Origin: a virus
Virus record (IMG/VR): IMGVR_UViG_3300023174_000156
Coordinates: 1-64,000 of that record
DNA: 64,000 nucleotides
Strand: one strand, 5' to 3'
A program made the position numbers and the translations under genes. The notes below the pieces were generated by a model. It did not search any database, was not told the DNA's origin, and saw only the letters and a list, made by a program, of their open reading frames with translations. This document shows positions 1 to 8,839 of the stretch, in pieces. Every line of letters starts with the position of its first letter. The stretch's first letter is position 1.

Positions 1-885
1 AATAACTTTAATATATTTACTAAAAGAATTGCAATAGGTCAAGGATTTTATTTAGTTGGTATAGATGAATTAATATTGCTTGATCCATCTATACTCACAC
101 AGATTGATGATTTAAATGGTTTAAGACATTACGAAGATAAAAATTCTATTCTACTTCCCACCAAAAATGGCAATAAAGTTAAACTTACTAGTTTATATAA
201 AGATTCAGAATTTTCTAATAGGACTCAAGACACTACAGTTAAACAAGACTTAGAGGTTTATAATTTAAATAATAAATTACAAGAGATTAAAAAAAATATT
301 AACAAGGGCTATGTAAATGTTCGTGTAAACAATGTGGTGTGTAGCGTAGTGTCTGTTGTTAGTTCTCCTTTTGGACACAAGTCAGACTTTCATTTTGTAG
401 ACATTAAAGGCGTAGATGTATTTCATATTTCACACAAGTATGGCAATACGCCAAGGGACTTTCAACAATGGTCTGGAACATCTAAACGATTTCAAAAGTC
501 AATCTTTGAGCATCCAGAAACGCAGGACTTTATTAAAACAATTACATCTATGGGTGGCGAATTACCAAAAGCAACGACGGTTGCAAGAAGAATTAAAGAT
601 GATAAATTAAAACAGATGGCTGTATTTGGAATTGATTTTGGTGCTGTTTCTGGTTTAAATAACGTTACAACGATCATGCAAGGTAACTTGCACTTTAAAA
701 ACATTGGAGATTGTTATATGCTTATTGCGTCTGATAATACAATTAACAATCCAAAAGTTCCAACCGAAAGTTATGAGCCAGTGTTTTTAGGGGTACATAA
801 AAAAGATAGAAGTGATCACGGAATTAAGAATGCCAGGATTACGATTAGTCCAATTGGTGGAAGGACTATTAAGCAGTTTATTTAG
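1..885 (+). CDS. Unknown phage protein, 5' end outside window
   Basis: The reading frame is open to the left edge, so the true start lies outside; the first possible start inside (a TTG at base 76) is probably internal. I do not recognise the family. The product looks soluble, with no signal peptide or membrane segment. A His-rich HISHKYG stretch (encoded at 424-444) is followed by an aromatic YGNTPRDFQQW segment, and the C-terminal part has alternating short hydrophobic strands. The 3' end overlaps the convergent minus-strand glycan gene by 8 nt. A nuclease or other enzyme is possible but unsupported. Confidence 0.7.
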   Translation, partial: NNFNIFTKRIAIGQGFYLVGIDELILLDPSILTQIDDLNGLRHYEDKNSILLPTKNGNKVKLTSLYKDSEFSNRTQDTTVKQDLEVYNLNNKLQEIKKNINKGYVNVRVNNVVCSVVSVVSSPFGHKSDFHFVDIKGVDVFHISHKYGNTPRDFQQWSGTSKRFQKSIFEHPETQDFIKTITSMGGELPKATTVARRIKDDKLKQMAVFGIDFGAVSGLNNVTTIMQGNLHFKNIGDCYMLIASDNTINNPKVPTESYEPVFLGVHKKDRSDHGIKNARITISPIGGRTIKQFI

Positions 886-1573
886 TTAGTTCGTGTCTGC
901 TTGGTTCTAAAAATAAATTACTTAAAATTTTAGTTTGTATGCCTGCAAATGCTTGATCTTCTGTAGACAAGAATATAGATTGCTCCGTAATCTCATTTGA
1001 CCTAGCCAAATGCCTTCTGTTTGTATAAACCTTTACATCCTGCATCTGTGAGCCACCAACCTCAAATATATTGCCATACATAGATCTCCATAGACAACTT
1101 GGATATTTCTTTATAATGGTAAGTAGTTTGTCTCTTTCCATTGGCATTGGAGTATGTAGTTCATAGTCTAGTGGTTGTTCAATTCCCCGCTCATTTAGGC
1201 GGGTGTTAGTTTGAATTAACTTTTTAATATACAAAGATGATCCAGTAATTTTTATATATTTATCTATCTTACCTGACAATAGACCTCCGTGAGAATAGTC
1301 AATCTTATCTATTTTTTTGATTATAAAAAAGTCATCATTCATTAATATAAAATTATTAGATATTTGTTCTGTCTTACATAAAGTTGTTAGGTTATTTAAG
1401 GCATTTGTATATTTGTTATGATTTTGTTCAACTGGCACGTAGTTGCCTTCATACCAGTTTGGCTTGCCACCAACCAACCAAACCTTTGCATCTGGAAAAC
1501 TATGAAGGACAGATCTAATAGAGTATCTTAACTCTTCATTTTCTCCAGAACGGCAGATATAAACAAAATCCAT
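878..1573 (-). CDS. Stealth-like / glycosyltransferase-like protein
   Basis: The N-terminal pattern (MDFVYICRSGENEELRYSIRSV in essence) and the central FILMNDDFF motif resemble the conserved regions of Stealth-type sugar-phosphate transferases and related nucleotide-sugar enzymes, where an Asp-Asp pair binds metal and donor. The product (231 aa) is shorter than typical Stealth proteins and has no membrane segment. It is the only minus-strand gene of the glycan cassette and is divergently transcribed from the next gene. A GGGGAG ribosome site precedes ATG, and a TATACT box with upstream TG lies at 1595-1603. Donor and acceptor cannot be read from sequence. Confidence 0.6.
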   Translation of the reverse strand: MDFVYICRSGENEELRYSIRSVLHSFPDAKVWLVGGKPNWYEGNYVPVEQNHNKYTNALNNLTTLCKTEQISNNFILMNDDFFIIKKIDKIDYSHGGLLSGKIDKYIKITGSSLYIKKLIQTNTRLNERGIEQPLDYELHTPMPMERDKLLTIIKKYPSCLWRSMYGNIFEVGGSQMQDVKVYTNRRHLARSNEITEQSIFLSTEDQAFAGIQTKILSNLFLEPSRHELTK

Positions 1574-1594
1574 TAACTCCCCTAGTTTATTACA

Positions 1595-1617
1595 AGTATA
1601 TCAGAATCTGGTATACT
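1595..1617. promoter_or_regulatory. Back-to-back divergent extended -10 promoters
   Basis: A TATACT box preceded by TGN is present on the plus strand (1612-1617, TG at 1609-1610) and a mirror-image copy is on the minus strand (1595-1600, TG at 1602-1603). The two form an imperfect palindrome. They fit divergent transcription of the Stealth-like gene and the glycan operon, so RNA polymerase probably cannot occupy both at once. Confidence 0.55.
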
Positions 1618-1638
1618 GATATAAACAGAGGGGTAGTC

Positions 1639-2598
1639 TTGGCTAACATAGTATTTCTTGGCAACTTTGAAGTGCCTTATAGTAGTGAGAATCATCATGC
1701 TAAGTCTTTAGAATCTCTTGGGCATACCGTGCAAAAATTGCAAGAAAAAAAAGCAGGCAGCACAGAAATATTAAACGCAGCATTAAACTCTAATCTATTC
1801 ATATGGGTACATACACATAGATGGCAAACTCCAGGATCTAGGTCTATGACTGATGTGCTAAAAGAATTAAAGGCTGCTAACATACCAACTATGACCTATC
1901 ATTTAGATTTGTGGTTTGGCATTGAGCGTGAAAAAGATTTAAAGGGTGATGATTTTTATACAAGCATAGGTCATTTTTTTGCTACAGACAAGTTGATGTG
2001 TGATTGGTTTAATGAAAACACACAGGTTAAAGGACACTTCTTGCCTGCTGGCGTATATGATAAAGAGTGTTATATCCATGAAGACTATGATCCACATAAT
2101 TTTGAAAACGATATTATCTTTGTTGGTAGCAGAGGATATCATCCTGAACATAAATACCGTCCACAACTAATAGATTTCTTGCGAAAAACATACGGTAAAA
2201 GATTTCTACATGTTGGTGGCGATGGAGACACTGGCACAGTTCGTGGAGATGCGCTTAATCGTATCTATGCAAAAAGCAAGGTAGCAATAGGTGATAGTCT
2301 TAACATAAACTTTAATTATCCATATTACACAAGTGACAGATTGTTTGAAAGCACTGGTCGTGGCGGCTTTACTATCTACCCTCGTATTAAAGGTCTTGAA
2401 GAATACTTTAAAGATGAAAATGAAATTGTATTTTATGAACACGGAAATCTTGAAGATCTAAAAAATAAGATAGATAAGTATTTGTTAGACGGGGTATCAA
2501 GAGAATCAATCAGACTAAACGGACATGAAAGAACTAAAAAAGAACATACATACGTCCATAGATGGGCAAACATACTAGAAGCCCTAAACATAAAATGA
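1639..2598 (+). CDS. GT-B glycosyltransferase, CgeB/YkvP-like
   Basis: The 319-residue protein starts with a Rossmann strand (NIVFLGNF). Its second half has the FVGSRGYHPEHKYRP and GRGGFTIYPRIKGLEEYF segments typical of the CgeB-like 'glycosyltransferase family 1' domain, where late Gly and acidic residues bind the nucleotide sugar. The start is a TTG with an AGAGGGG ribosome site; no in-frame ATG fits as well. It is the first gene of an eight-gene operon and shares an ATGA stop/start with the epimerase gene. It probably transfers a sugar to a virion or host-surface glycan. Confidence 0.8.
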   Translation: MANIVFLGNFEVPYSSENHHAKSLESLGHTVQKLQEKKAGSTEILNAALNSNLFIWVHTHRWQTPGSRSMTDVLKELKAANIPTMTYHLDLWFGIEREKDLKGDDFYTSIGHFFATDKLMCDWFNENTQVKGHFLPAGVYDKECYIHEDYDPHNFENDIIFVGSRGYHPEHKYRPQLIDFLRKTYGKRFLHVGGDGDTGTVRGDALNRIYAKSKVAIGDSLNINFNYPYYTSDRLFESTGRGGFTIYPRIKGLEEYFKDENEIVFYEHGNLEDLKNKIDKYLLDGVSRESIRLNGHERTKKEHTYVHRWANILEALNIK

Positions 2599-3479
2599 AA
2601 TATTTGGTTACAGGTGGTGCTGGCTTCATTGGATCAAACCTTGTTGATAGGTTAATTAGTCTTGGTCATGATGTTGTTTGTATTGATGATGAGTCTGCAG
2701 AATGCCATGAACAGTTCTATTGGAATGATAAAGCACAAAACTATAAATATGATATCTGTGACTATGACTTAATTGCACCACTCTTTAGTGGCGTTGACTG
2801 CGTGTTTCACGTTGCATCTGATGCAAGAATACAACCAGCAATATTAAATCCTAAAAAATCTATTCAATCAAATGCATTAGGAACAGCCAATGTTCTTGAA
2901 CTTTGTAGGATAAACAAAGTGGATAGGCTAATTTATTCAAGCACATCCTCTGCTTATGGTAAAAAAGCAATTCTTCCAAACCAAGAAATACAGCCCTCTG
3001 ATCCATTAACACCATATTCTGCTGCTAAAGTTTTTGGTGAAAACCTTGCAAAGGTTTATTATAATCTTTACGGATTAAAAACAATATCTCTTAGATATTT
3101 TAATGTTTATGGAGATAGACAACCATTAAAAGGTCAATATGCGCCAGTAATAGGATTATTTTTAAAACAATACCATGAAAGAAAACCTTTAACGGTAGTT
3201 GGAGATGGATCTCAACGCAGAGATTTTACTCACATATCAGACGTAATACAAGCAAACATTCTTGCATCTGAAGTTAAAAATGGGTTTGGTGAGGTATATA
3301 ACATTGGATATGGAAGTAACTACGCTATATTAGATATTGCCAATATGATATCAAATGATGTTAAATTTATACCGTCAAGAATTGGCGAGGTGCAGGAAAC
3401 TCTTGCATCTAATATAAAGTTTAAAGATTTAACTGGTTGGGAACCAAAAATTTCATTAAAAGATTGGATACAGCAATGA
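2595..3479 (+). CDS. NAD-dependent sugar epimerase/dehydratase (extended SDR)
   Basis: The GGAGFIGSNL glycine-rich NAD motif lies at residues 7-16. YSSTSSAYG carries the catalytic Ser/Thr, and PYSAAK holds the Tyr-x3-Lys pair. Length (294 aa) is normal for UDP-glucose 4-epimerase or dTDP-glucose dehydratase relatives. I choose the ATG of the ATGA overlap with the previous stop rather than an upstream in-frame ATG inside the preceding gene. It probably makes the nucleotide sugar used by the neighbouring transferases; the exact substrate is not evident. Confidence 0.88.
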   Translation: MKYLVTGGAGFIGSNLVDRLISLGHDVVCIDDESAECHEQFYWNDKAQNYKYDICDYDLIAPLFSGVDCVFHVASDARIQPAILNPKKSIQSNALGTANVLELCRINKVDRLIYSSTSSAYGKKAILPNQEIQPSDPLTPYSAAKVFGENLAKVYYNLYGLKTISLRYFNVYGDRQPLKGQYAPVIGLFLKQYHERKPLTVVGDGSQRRDFTHISDVIQANILASEVKNGFGEVYNIGYGSNYAILDIANMISNDVKFIPSRIGEVQETLASNIKFKDLTGWEPKISLKDWIQQ

Positions 3480-3985
3480 AAATTAATTTTGGATGTGGAA
3501 GCATACAGCCTGCTGACTGGATAAACATAGATATTGATCCTGAGTATAAAACGGAGCACAAAAATTTACACTTAATTCCAGACAATTCCTGTGATATTTT
3601 AGTTTCTCATGCAACAATTTGTGCAATACCATATCATGAAATTAAGGAAGCCTTACTAGAATTTAATCGTGTCTTAAAGCCTGGTGGTGTGGTTAGAATT
3701 AGTTTGCCAGATATTGTTTCTGGATTTGATGCATATAAAAATAATAATATTAACTTTTTTCCTAACTCTGAAGACAATATAGACAGACGTTTTTCTTCTT
3801 GGCTAACTTGGTACTCAACATCAGTATCTTTATTAACACATAAAGCATTAGAGTATAAGTTACATGATAGTGGATTTAAAAATATAACAAAAGTAAACTA
3901 TAAAGAAAGTGCACTATCAAACAACAAAATTTATGAACTTGACACACGGGAACATGAATTTTATTTTATGGAGGCAATAAAATGA
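3476..3985 (+). CDS. SAM-dependent methyltransferase (Methyltransf_11-like)
   Basis: MKINFGCGS at the N-terminus is the Gly-rich motif I for SAM binding (NFGCG). The NIDIDPEY acidic segment is motif II, and LLEFNRVLKPGGVVRISLPD matches the motif III/post-motif of the UbiE/Methyltransf_11 class. At 169 aa it is a minimal class I fold. The start is set by ATGA coupling to the epimerase gene. In this operon it may methylate a sugar. Confidence 0.8.
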   Translation: MKINFGCGSIQPADWINIDIDPEYKTEHKNLHLIPDNSCDILVSHATICAIPYHEIKEALLEFNRVLKPGGVVRISLPDIVSGFDAYKNNNINFFPNSEDNIDRRFSSWLTWYSTSVSLLTHKALEYKLHDSGFKNITKVNYKESALSNNKIYELDTREHEFYFMEAIK

Positions 3986-4689
3986 CAGAAATGGTTAAAG
4001 CAGTTTTAAATGGAGAGTTTGAAATGATATTGCCTAAACATCGTGCAGATAGACCAGACTGGTACCAGCCACATGGTTGGGAAAAATTAAGACTAAAATC
4101 AATGCATGAAAATATTGGTAGTGGAGATGTTGTTTATTATGTAGGTGCAGAAGAAGGAGAGTTTCCAGCACTATGTCAAATGTGGGGAGCAGAGGTAGTT
4201 TTATTTGAACCGAACCCAAAAGTATGGTCACACTTTCCATTGCTTTGGAGTGCTAATAATTTAGAAAAACCAATTGCTTGCATACCTGGATTTGCATCAG
4301 ACAAAGATAATAAACTTGCACGTATTTATTGTAATGAGTTTCCACCAGAAGTTAATAATGTTATTGAAACAGCACATGGGTTTAAAGAATTATATCTTGA
4401 GGGTGATACCTACGGTCAAATTACTATAGATTCTTGTGTATATAATCATAGCATTAAACCACCCACCGCCATTTCTTTGGACGTAGAAGGTAGTGAATGG
4501 AAGGTCCTAAAAGGGGCTGAGAGGGTGCTTAGAGAGCATAAACCTAAGATTTGGTTATCTGGACACCCTGAATTTATGTTGCAGCAATGGAACGAGGCTC
4601 TGCATGACCTTAGACAATGGATAAAGGGATTAGGATATAAAGAAACTCTTTTAGATTATCAGCATGAGGTACATTTGTTTTATGAATAA
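3982..4689 (+). CDS. FkbM-family methyltransferase
   Basis: VVYYVGAEEGEFPALC is the FkbM form of the SAM-binding motif, followed by the acidic EVVLFEPNP strand end. The late ISLDVEGSEWKVLKGAERVL segment, with Asp/Glu then Lys-Gly-Ala, is the most diagnostic FkbM signature. FkbM enzymes usually O-methylate sugars or polyketides. The start ATG overlaps the previous stop (ATGA) and its 3' end overlaps the deacetylase by 8 nt. Confidence 0.85.
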   Translation: MTEMVKAVLNGEFEMILPKHRADRPDWYQPHGWEKLRLKSMHENIGSGDVVYYVGAEEGEFPALCQMWGAEVVLFEPNPKVWSHFPLLWSANNLEKPIACIPGFASDKDNKLARIYCNEFPPEVNNVIETAHGFKELYLEGDTYGQITIDSCVYNHSIKPPTAISLDVEGSEWKVLKGAERVLREHKPKIWLSGHPEFMLQQWNEALHDLRQWIKGLGYKETLLDYQHEVHLFYE

Positions 4690-5299
4690 TTTAATATTTT
4701 GTGCACATGTAGATGATGCAATTTTTTCATTAGGTGATTATATTATTGATAGTAATGATAGTTTTACAATTGCAACTGCCTTTGCTGGCATACCAACAGA
4801 TCCTTCTGGGTATAAAAAACACACTATATTAAGACAAGAACATAATGAAGCCTGCTCAATGATAAATGTTAAAGTGATTAATGGAGATTTACTAGACGAT
4901 GTTTATGGAAAACAAAACGAAAATGATTTAATAGATTGGATAAAGTCTATAATTGTAAACTTTGATAACATCTATATTCCTCTTGGACTTCATCACCCAG
5001 ATCACATTTTTTTATCAAACACCTTGCTTAACTTAATAAAATATTTTAATAAAACATACTTTCTTTATGCTGAGTTGCCATATAGATTTTCATATCCAGA
5101 GTCATACAAAATAAGATTAAAACAGGTTGAATTAAATAATAATTTAGAAAATATTAACACTAACTTTACAAAAAACAAAATGAATATAATAAAACAATAT
5201 AATTCGCAGATAGCCTATGTAAATAATACATCAATCATAGATGAAGAATTAGTTAAAAATCTTATTACAGAAGAAAAGGTATGGAAGGTTTTAACATGA
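4682..5299 (+). CDS. PIG-L/LmbE-type deacetylase
   Basis: The N-terminal AHVDDAIFSLG replaces the usual (P/A)HPDD zinc motif, with His and Asp-Asp retained and Pro changed to Val. The second metal motif, HHPDH, is intact. The family removes N-acetyl groups from GlcNAc-containing glycolipids or from precursors such as mycothiol intermediates. At 205 aa it has the family's normal length. The start chosen is the internal ATG that overlaps the end of the FkbM gene; an earlier ATG in frame lies inside that gene. Confidence 0.82.
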   Translation: MNNLIFCAHVDDAIFSLGDYIIDSNDSFTIATAFAGIPTDPSGYKKHTILRQEHNEACSMINVKVINGDLLDDVYGKQNENDLIDWIKSIIVNFDNIYIPLGLHHPDHIFLSNTLLNLIKYFNKTYFLYAELPYRFSYPESYKIRLKQVELNNNLENINTNFTKNKMNIIKQYNSQIAYVNNTSIIDEELVKNLITEEKVWKVLT

Positions 5300-6144
5300 T
5301 TAGCGCATATCTTTACTCAGTTAAACAAGAAGACTGTGCTGCTGATAAATGGGATTACGGTTTATTAAAAGAATTTTTTAATAAAAACAATATTAAACCA
5401 GACAGGGTAACAACTTTACCCAGTATGGATAGAGCCTTTGTTGTTATTCCTGGACCACAAAACGTAGGCTTTGAAGATCAAATATCTGAAGAGTTAAATA
5501 AGATAAATAGGGTAGTTTTATTTATTACTGGGGATGAAAGTGCTACGTTTAATGTTGATAAAATAAAACATAATAATATTGAAATTTGGATTCAGTACCC
5601 GCACAGAAGGCATTCGCAATACAATAAGTTAGCACTAGGTGTGCCACAACACCTATCAAACAATTTGCCAGAATACCAAGATAAGTCATATGATGTATTT
5701 TTTTCAGGGCAAATAACACATCAGAGAAGGCGAGAACTTGCAACCGTCATGCCTGACATACCAAACTCTTTTTATAATCCAACCAATGGCTTTGCAGAAG
5801 GTTTAAATCCAAAATCATATTATAATAAAATGTTTTTATCAAAAATTGTTCCTTGTCCAAGCGGGGCTGAAGTAATAGACTCTTTTAGATTTTATGAAGC
5901 AATAGAAATGCTTTGTTTACCTTTGGGAGATAAATTAGATTCAAAAATGCAAAACACAGACTTTTTTAATTTTTTATTTGAAAATAATCATAAAATAAAA
6001 ACTTTTGAAAATTGGCGACGCCTGCCTGATTTGTTGCCTGAATTATTAAATAACTATACATTTGAAATGCATCAAATTGTTTGTTGGTGGATTAAATATA
6101 AAAGAGATTTATTTATTGAATTAATGAGGCAAGTAAATGCATAA
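5296..6144 (+). CDS. Exostosin-like glycosyltransferase
   Basis: The 282-residue protein carries YDVFFSGQITHQRR, KIVPCPSGAEVIDSFRFYEAIEMLCLPLG and nearby aromatic segments. These correspond to the nucleotide-sugar-binding half of exostosin/GT47-like proteins, in which the Cys-Pro-x-Gly, Ser/Phe-Arg-x-x-Glu and Pro-Leu positions are conserved. ATGA coupling to the deacetylase sets the start. The donor sugar is unknown. Confidence 0.7.
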   Translation: MISAYLYSVKQEDCAADKWDYGLLKEFFNKNNIKPDRVTTLPSMDRAFVVIPGPQNVGFEDQISEELNKINRVVLFITGDESATFNVDKIKHNNIEIWIQYPHRRHSQYNKLALGVPQHLSNNLPEYQDKSYDVFFSGQITHQRRRELATVMPDIPNSFYNPTNGFAEGLNPKSYYNKMFLSKIVPCPSGAEVIDSFRFYEAIEMLCLPLGDKLDSKMQNTDFFNFLFENNHKIKTFENWRRLPDLLPELLNNYTFEMHQIVCWWIKYKRDLFIELMRQVNA

Positions 6145-6898
6145 AAGAGATATAACAATTGTTATGGCTACATCTGTAATTCTCGATCATCCAAATACAA
6201 CAATGATAGAACAAACTATTAGTGATATTCGTGTTCACTTTCCAAATAATGAAATTATCATGCAAATAGATGGTCTTAGAGAAGAGCAGCAAGACCGTAA
6301 AAAAGATTACGATGAATATAAGAGTCGCATTTTGTGGAAATGTTTACATGAAGATAAAAACATACTACCATTTATATTTAAAGAACACAGCCATCAAACC
6401 AACATGATGCGTCAAACAATTAATGAAATTAAAACACCCCTATTACTTTATGTTGAAGGTGATGCTCCTTTAACTCCAGATACACCAATAGACTGGGATA
6501 AATGTTTAGATATGTTTGAATACAATAAAGCAAATACCATTCGTTTTCATTTTGAAGCACATATACCAAAAGAACATGAACATCTTATGTTTGGCTTAGA
6601 AGATGGCTTTATGAAAACTACACAATGGAGTCAACGACCACATCTAAGTAGAAAAAAATACTATAAAGATATTGTACTTCCAAGATGTAGGGATAAATTT
6701 TTTATAGAAGATACATTTCATGGAGCAATTCAAGATGACATATCTCCATATGACGTGTTTGATCAAGGAAATTGGGAAACACATAAACTTTGGATTTATC
6801 ATCCAGAAGGAAATATTAAACGTTCTTATCACTTAGATGGTCGCCAAGGCGGAAGAAAGTACACTTCCGATGATGATGTTTGGGGGTATAAAGAATGA
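6137..6898 (+). CDS. GT-A-like glycosyltransferase
   Basis: The protein begins with DITIVMATSVI, and a LLLYVEGDAPLTP segment fits the DxD-type metal site of family-2-like transferases (here EGD). It is 253 aa with no membrane segment, so it is probably cytoplasmic. It overlaps the exostosin-like gene by 8 nt and the last glycosyltransferase by 4 nt. Family assignment is by fold pattern rather than a strong signature. Confidence 0.6.
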   Translation: MHKRDITIVMATSVILDHPNTTMIEQTISDIRVHFPNNEIIMQIDGLREEQQDRKKDYDEYKSRILWKCLHEDKNILPFIFKEHSHQTNMMRQTINEIKTPLLLYVEGDAPLTPDTPIDWDKCLDMFEYNKANTIRFHFEAHIPKEHEHLMFGLEDGFMKTTQWSQRPHLSRKKYYKDIVLPRCRDKFFIEDTFHGAIQDDISPYDVFDQGNWETHKLWIYHPEGNIKRSYHLDGRQGGRKYTSDDDVWGYKE

Positions 6899-7932
6899 AA
6901 CTAGGAATTATAGCAAGATGTGACAATACTGGTCTTGGTAATCAGACTAAAGAGTTAGTAAAAATGTTAAATCCTGATAAAATTTTACTTATTGATTCAT
7001 ATTCTTTTAATAACAATAAACAATACCCGCAATGGTATGACGGATATAACGTAATAAAAACAATAAAGGGTATGCCTAGAACAAATGAGGTTCTTTCTTT
7101 TTTAGATGGTATTGATGTTGTTATAAGTTGTGAAACATTTTATCATTTAGATTTTATTGATATGGCAAGAAAGAGAAATATAAAAACAATATTACAATAT
7201 AACTATGAACTATTTGGAAATTTAGTTCATCCAGAATGGTTACTCCCAGATATATTATTGTCACCAAGTAGTTGGAATATAGATATTGTTGAAAAAAAAT
7301 TTGAATCAAAGTGCAAGGTATATCACCTACCACCACCAACAGATACATCATTATTTAATGCTGCAAGAGAAAATAACCTATCAAAAACCCATAAACGAAT
7401 ACTTCATATTGCTGGTAAAAAAGCAGCCAAAGATAGGAATGGAACTAATACTGTAGTAGAAATGCTTAAACATTCTAGTGCAGATTATGAACTTGTAATA
7501 GCAACACAAACCCCTCTAGACTTTCTAAACAAAGATAGCCGTTTAAAAATAAACAAAGATAACGTTAGAAATAGAGAAGATTTATACAACGGCTATGATG
7601 CCATGGTTCTTCCTAGGCGTTATGCTGGTCTTTGTTTACCTATGAATGAGGCTTTAATTTCTGGTCTACCCGTTTTTATGACAGATATATCTCCAAATAA
7701 TCAAATACTTCCAAGTGATTGGCTAATACATTCAAATAAAATTGGTGAATTTAAAACTAAATCAATGGTAGATATATATGAGGCTGACGCAATAAAATTA
7801 AGTAACACAATAGATAATTATATTAACAATGATAAAATAAATAAATATAAAAACATTGCAATAGAAATTGGATTTAATAATTTTTCAGTTGAAAACTTAA
7901 AAGATAAGTGGTTAAAGGTTATTAATGAATAA
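6895..7932 (+). CDS. GT4-like glycosyltransferase (GT-B fold)
   Basis: LGIIARCDNTGLGNQTKEL is a GT-B N-terminal domain start. The C-terminal half has ILHIAGKKAAKDRNGT and VLPRRYAGLCLPMNEALISGLPVFMTD, matching the donor-binding helix of GT4 enzymes (E-x7-E-like Glu, then Gly-Leu-Pro-Val). It is 345 aa. It is the last gene of the plus-strand glycan operon and ends about 50 nt before the convergent minus-strand unit. Confidence 0.82.
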   Translation: MKLGIIARCDNTGLGNQTKELVKMLNPDKILLIDSYSFNNNKQYPQWYDGYNVIKTIKGMPRTNEVLSFLDGIDVVISCETFYHLDFIDMARKRNIKTILQYNYELFGNLVHPEWLLPDILLSPSSWNIDIVEKKFESKCKVYHLPPPTDTSLFNAARENNLSKTHKRILHIAGKKAAKDRNGTNTVVEMLKHSSADYELVIATQTPLDFLNKDSRLKINKDNVRNREDLYNGYDAMVLPRRYAGLCLPMNEALISGLPVFMTDISPNNQILPSDWLIHSNKIGEFKTKSMVDIYEADAIKLSNTIDNYINNDKINKYKNIAIEIGFNNFSVENLKDKWLKVINE

Positions 7933-7939
7933 ACAGAAA

Positions 7940-7963
7940 AGCCAGCCTATCTCTAGACTGGCT
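7940..7963 (-). terminator. Intrinsic terminator of the leftward transcription unit
   Basis: AGCCAG and CTGGCT form a 6-bp stem, extended by CTA/TAG around one mismatch. On the minus strand the hairpin is followed by TTTTCTGTTT, so it mainly stops leftward transcription coming from the phage core. Plus-strand readthrough has no U tract. Confidence 0.65.
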
Positions 7964-7980
7964 ATCTGATAGAAGATTGA

Positions 7981-8247
7981 TTACTTCTTAGCAGCAGCCT
8001 TTTTTGCTGGTGCCTTTGCAGACTTAAGAGCCTTTGCAACTTCAGCAGCATCAGGTAAAATACCAAATGCTTTGTCGTTTGGATTAAGTGCTCTCAATGC
8101 GACGGGTGCTACAGCAGCAACTAGTGCAGCCCATAGATCCTTTGGATCTGTTACGCCAGCCATGTATAGTGCAAGACCTGATGCAAGTACTGAGCGACCA
8201 TATGATGCCAGCATTGCCTTTGTCTTATTGTTTAGTAAGTTATTCAT
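7981..8247 (-). CDS. Small membrane-associated protein, possible holin
   Basis: The 88-aa product has a hydrophobic, Ala-rich central segment (VLASGLALYMAGV, then LWAALVAAVAPVAL) followed by a Lys/Ala-rich basic tail. This resembles small phage proteins often annotated as holins. An AGGAGGA ribosome site precedes the chosen ATG, so the longer upstream open frame is discarded. It follows a XapX-like membrane peptide gene, which supports a membrane role; the lytic function is inferred. Confidence 0.55.
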   Translation of the reverse strand: MNNLLNNKTKAMLASYGRSVLASGLALYMAGVTDPKDLWAALVAAVAPVALRALNPNDKAFGILPDAAEVAKALKSAKAPAKKAAAKK

Positions 8248-8255
8248 TATTCCTC

Positions 8256-8414
8256 CTAGGATATAATTTGTGTTAGTATTGTAAAACCAATCCACAGCCC
8301 AATAATTCCTGCGACTCCCGCAAAAACTGGTGGTGCTGGTACTGGTAATTTGAATGCAGCAAACACAACACCGCACCCAAAACCTGTTAATACTGAAAGC
8401 AGTATGTCTCTCAT
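8256..8414 (-). CDS. XapX-domain membrane microprotein
   Basis: The 52-aa product reads MRDILLSVLTGFGCGVVFAA, then KLPVPAPPVFAGVAGIIGLW. This is the XapX (DUF1427) pattern: two hydrophobic helices joined by a Pro-rich K-(L/I)-P-x-P-x-P-P turn. It overlaps the preceding gene by ATGA, so it is translationally coupled. XapX function is not established in bacteria; in a phage it could be a holin or antiholin, or alter membrane permeability. Confidence 0.75.
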   Translation of the reverse strand: MRDILLSVLTGFGCGVVFAAFKLPVPAPPVFAGVAGIIGLWIGFTILTQIIS

Positions 8415-8839
8415 GTATTTTTTATTTCTGATTCATTTGGCAAAAACTTTTTTAAATCTTTATATGCAGCAGATATTTTTTTCATACCAATATTTAAAGG
8501 ATTACCTTCTTGTATGGAACTAAAATCATCAAAGTAACTAATAGTTGGATCCACCTCTTCAACAAATTTTGTTAAACCCTTTTGGACATCTTCAATATAT
8601 GTAAAAGCCCAATCACGAGAATCTGACAAAAACTTAATAAAATTTTCTCTGTGTATATCATTATCTGTCAACTCTTGATTTGACTTAGTAGACTCAGCCT
8701 GTTGATTAAGTTTAAAATTTTCTAAAAATAATTGAGCGGAAGTTAAACTAAGTTTTCTTAACTTAGATAATACTGCTAAGTATGATATGGCAAAAGATAC
8801 AGACAGGAATATAAAAAATATCAACAAACCAGTTCTCAT
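8411..8839 (-). CDS. Membrane-anchored protein of unknown function
   Basis: One N-terminal hydrophobic helix (LLIFFIFLSVSFAISYLAVL, residues 5-24) is followed by a mostly helical, charged domain of about 115 residues. There is no lipobox. Position between a DNA repair enzyme and membrane peptides suggests a possible envelope role. The family is not recognised. Confidence 0.6.
   Translation of the reverse strand: MRTGLLIFFIFLSVSFAISYLAVLSKLRKLSLTSAQLFLENFKLNQQAESTKSNQELTDNDIHRENFIKFLSDSRDWAFTYIEDVQKGLTKFVEEVDPTISYFDDFSSIQEGNPLNIGMKKISAAYKDLKKFLPNESEIKNT

Noticed and set aside
7981-8376. The longest frame of the small membrane protein (131 aa)
   Set aside because: The first 43 codons overlap the XapX gene in another frame and lack a ribosome site; AGGAGGA marks the internal ATG.
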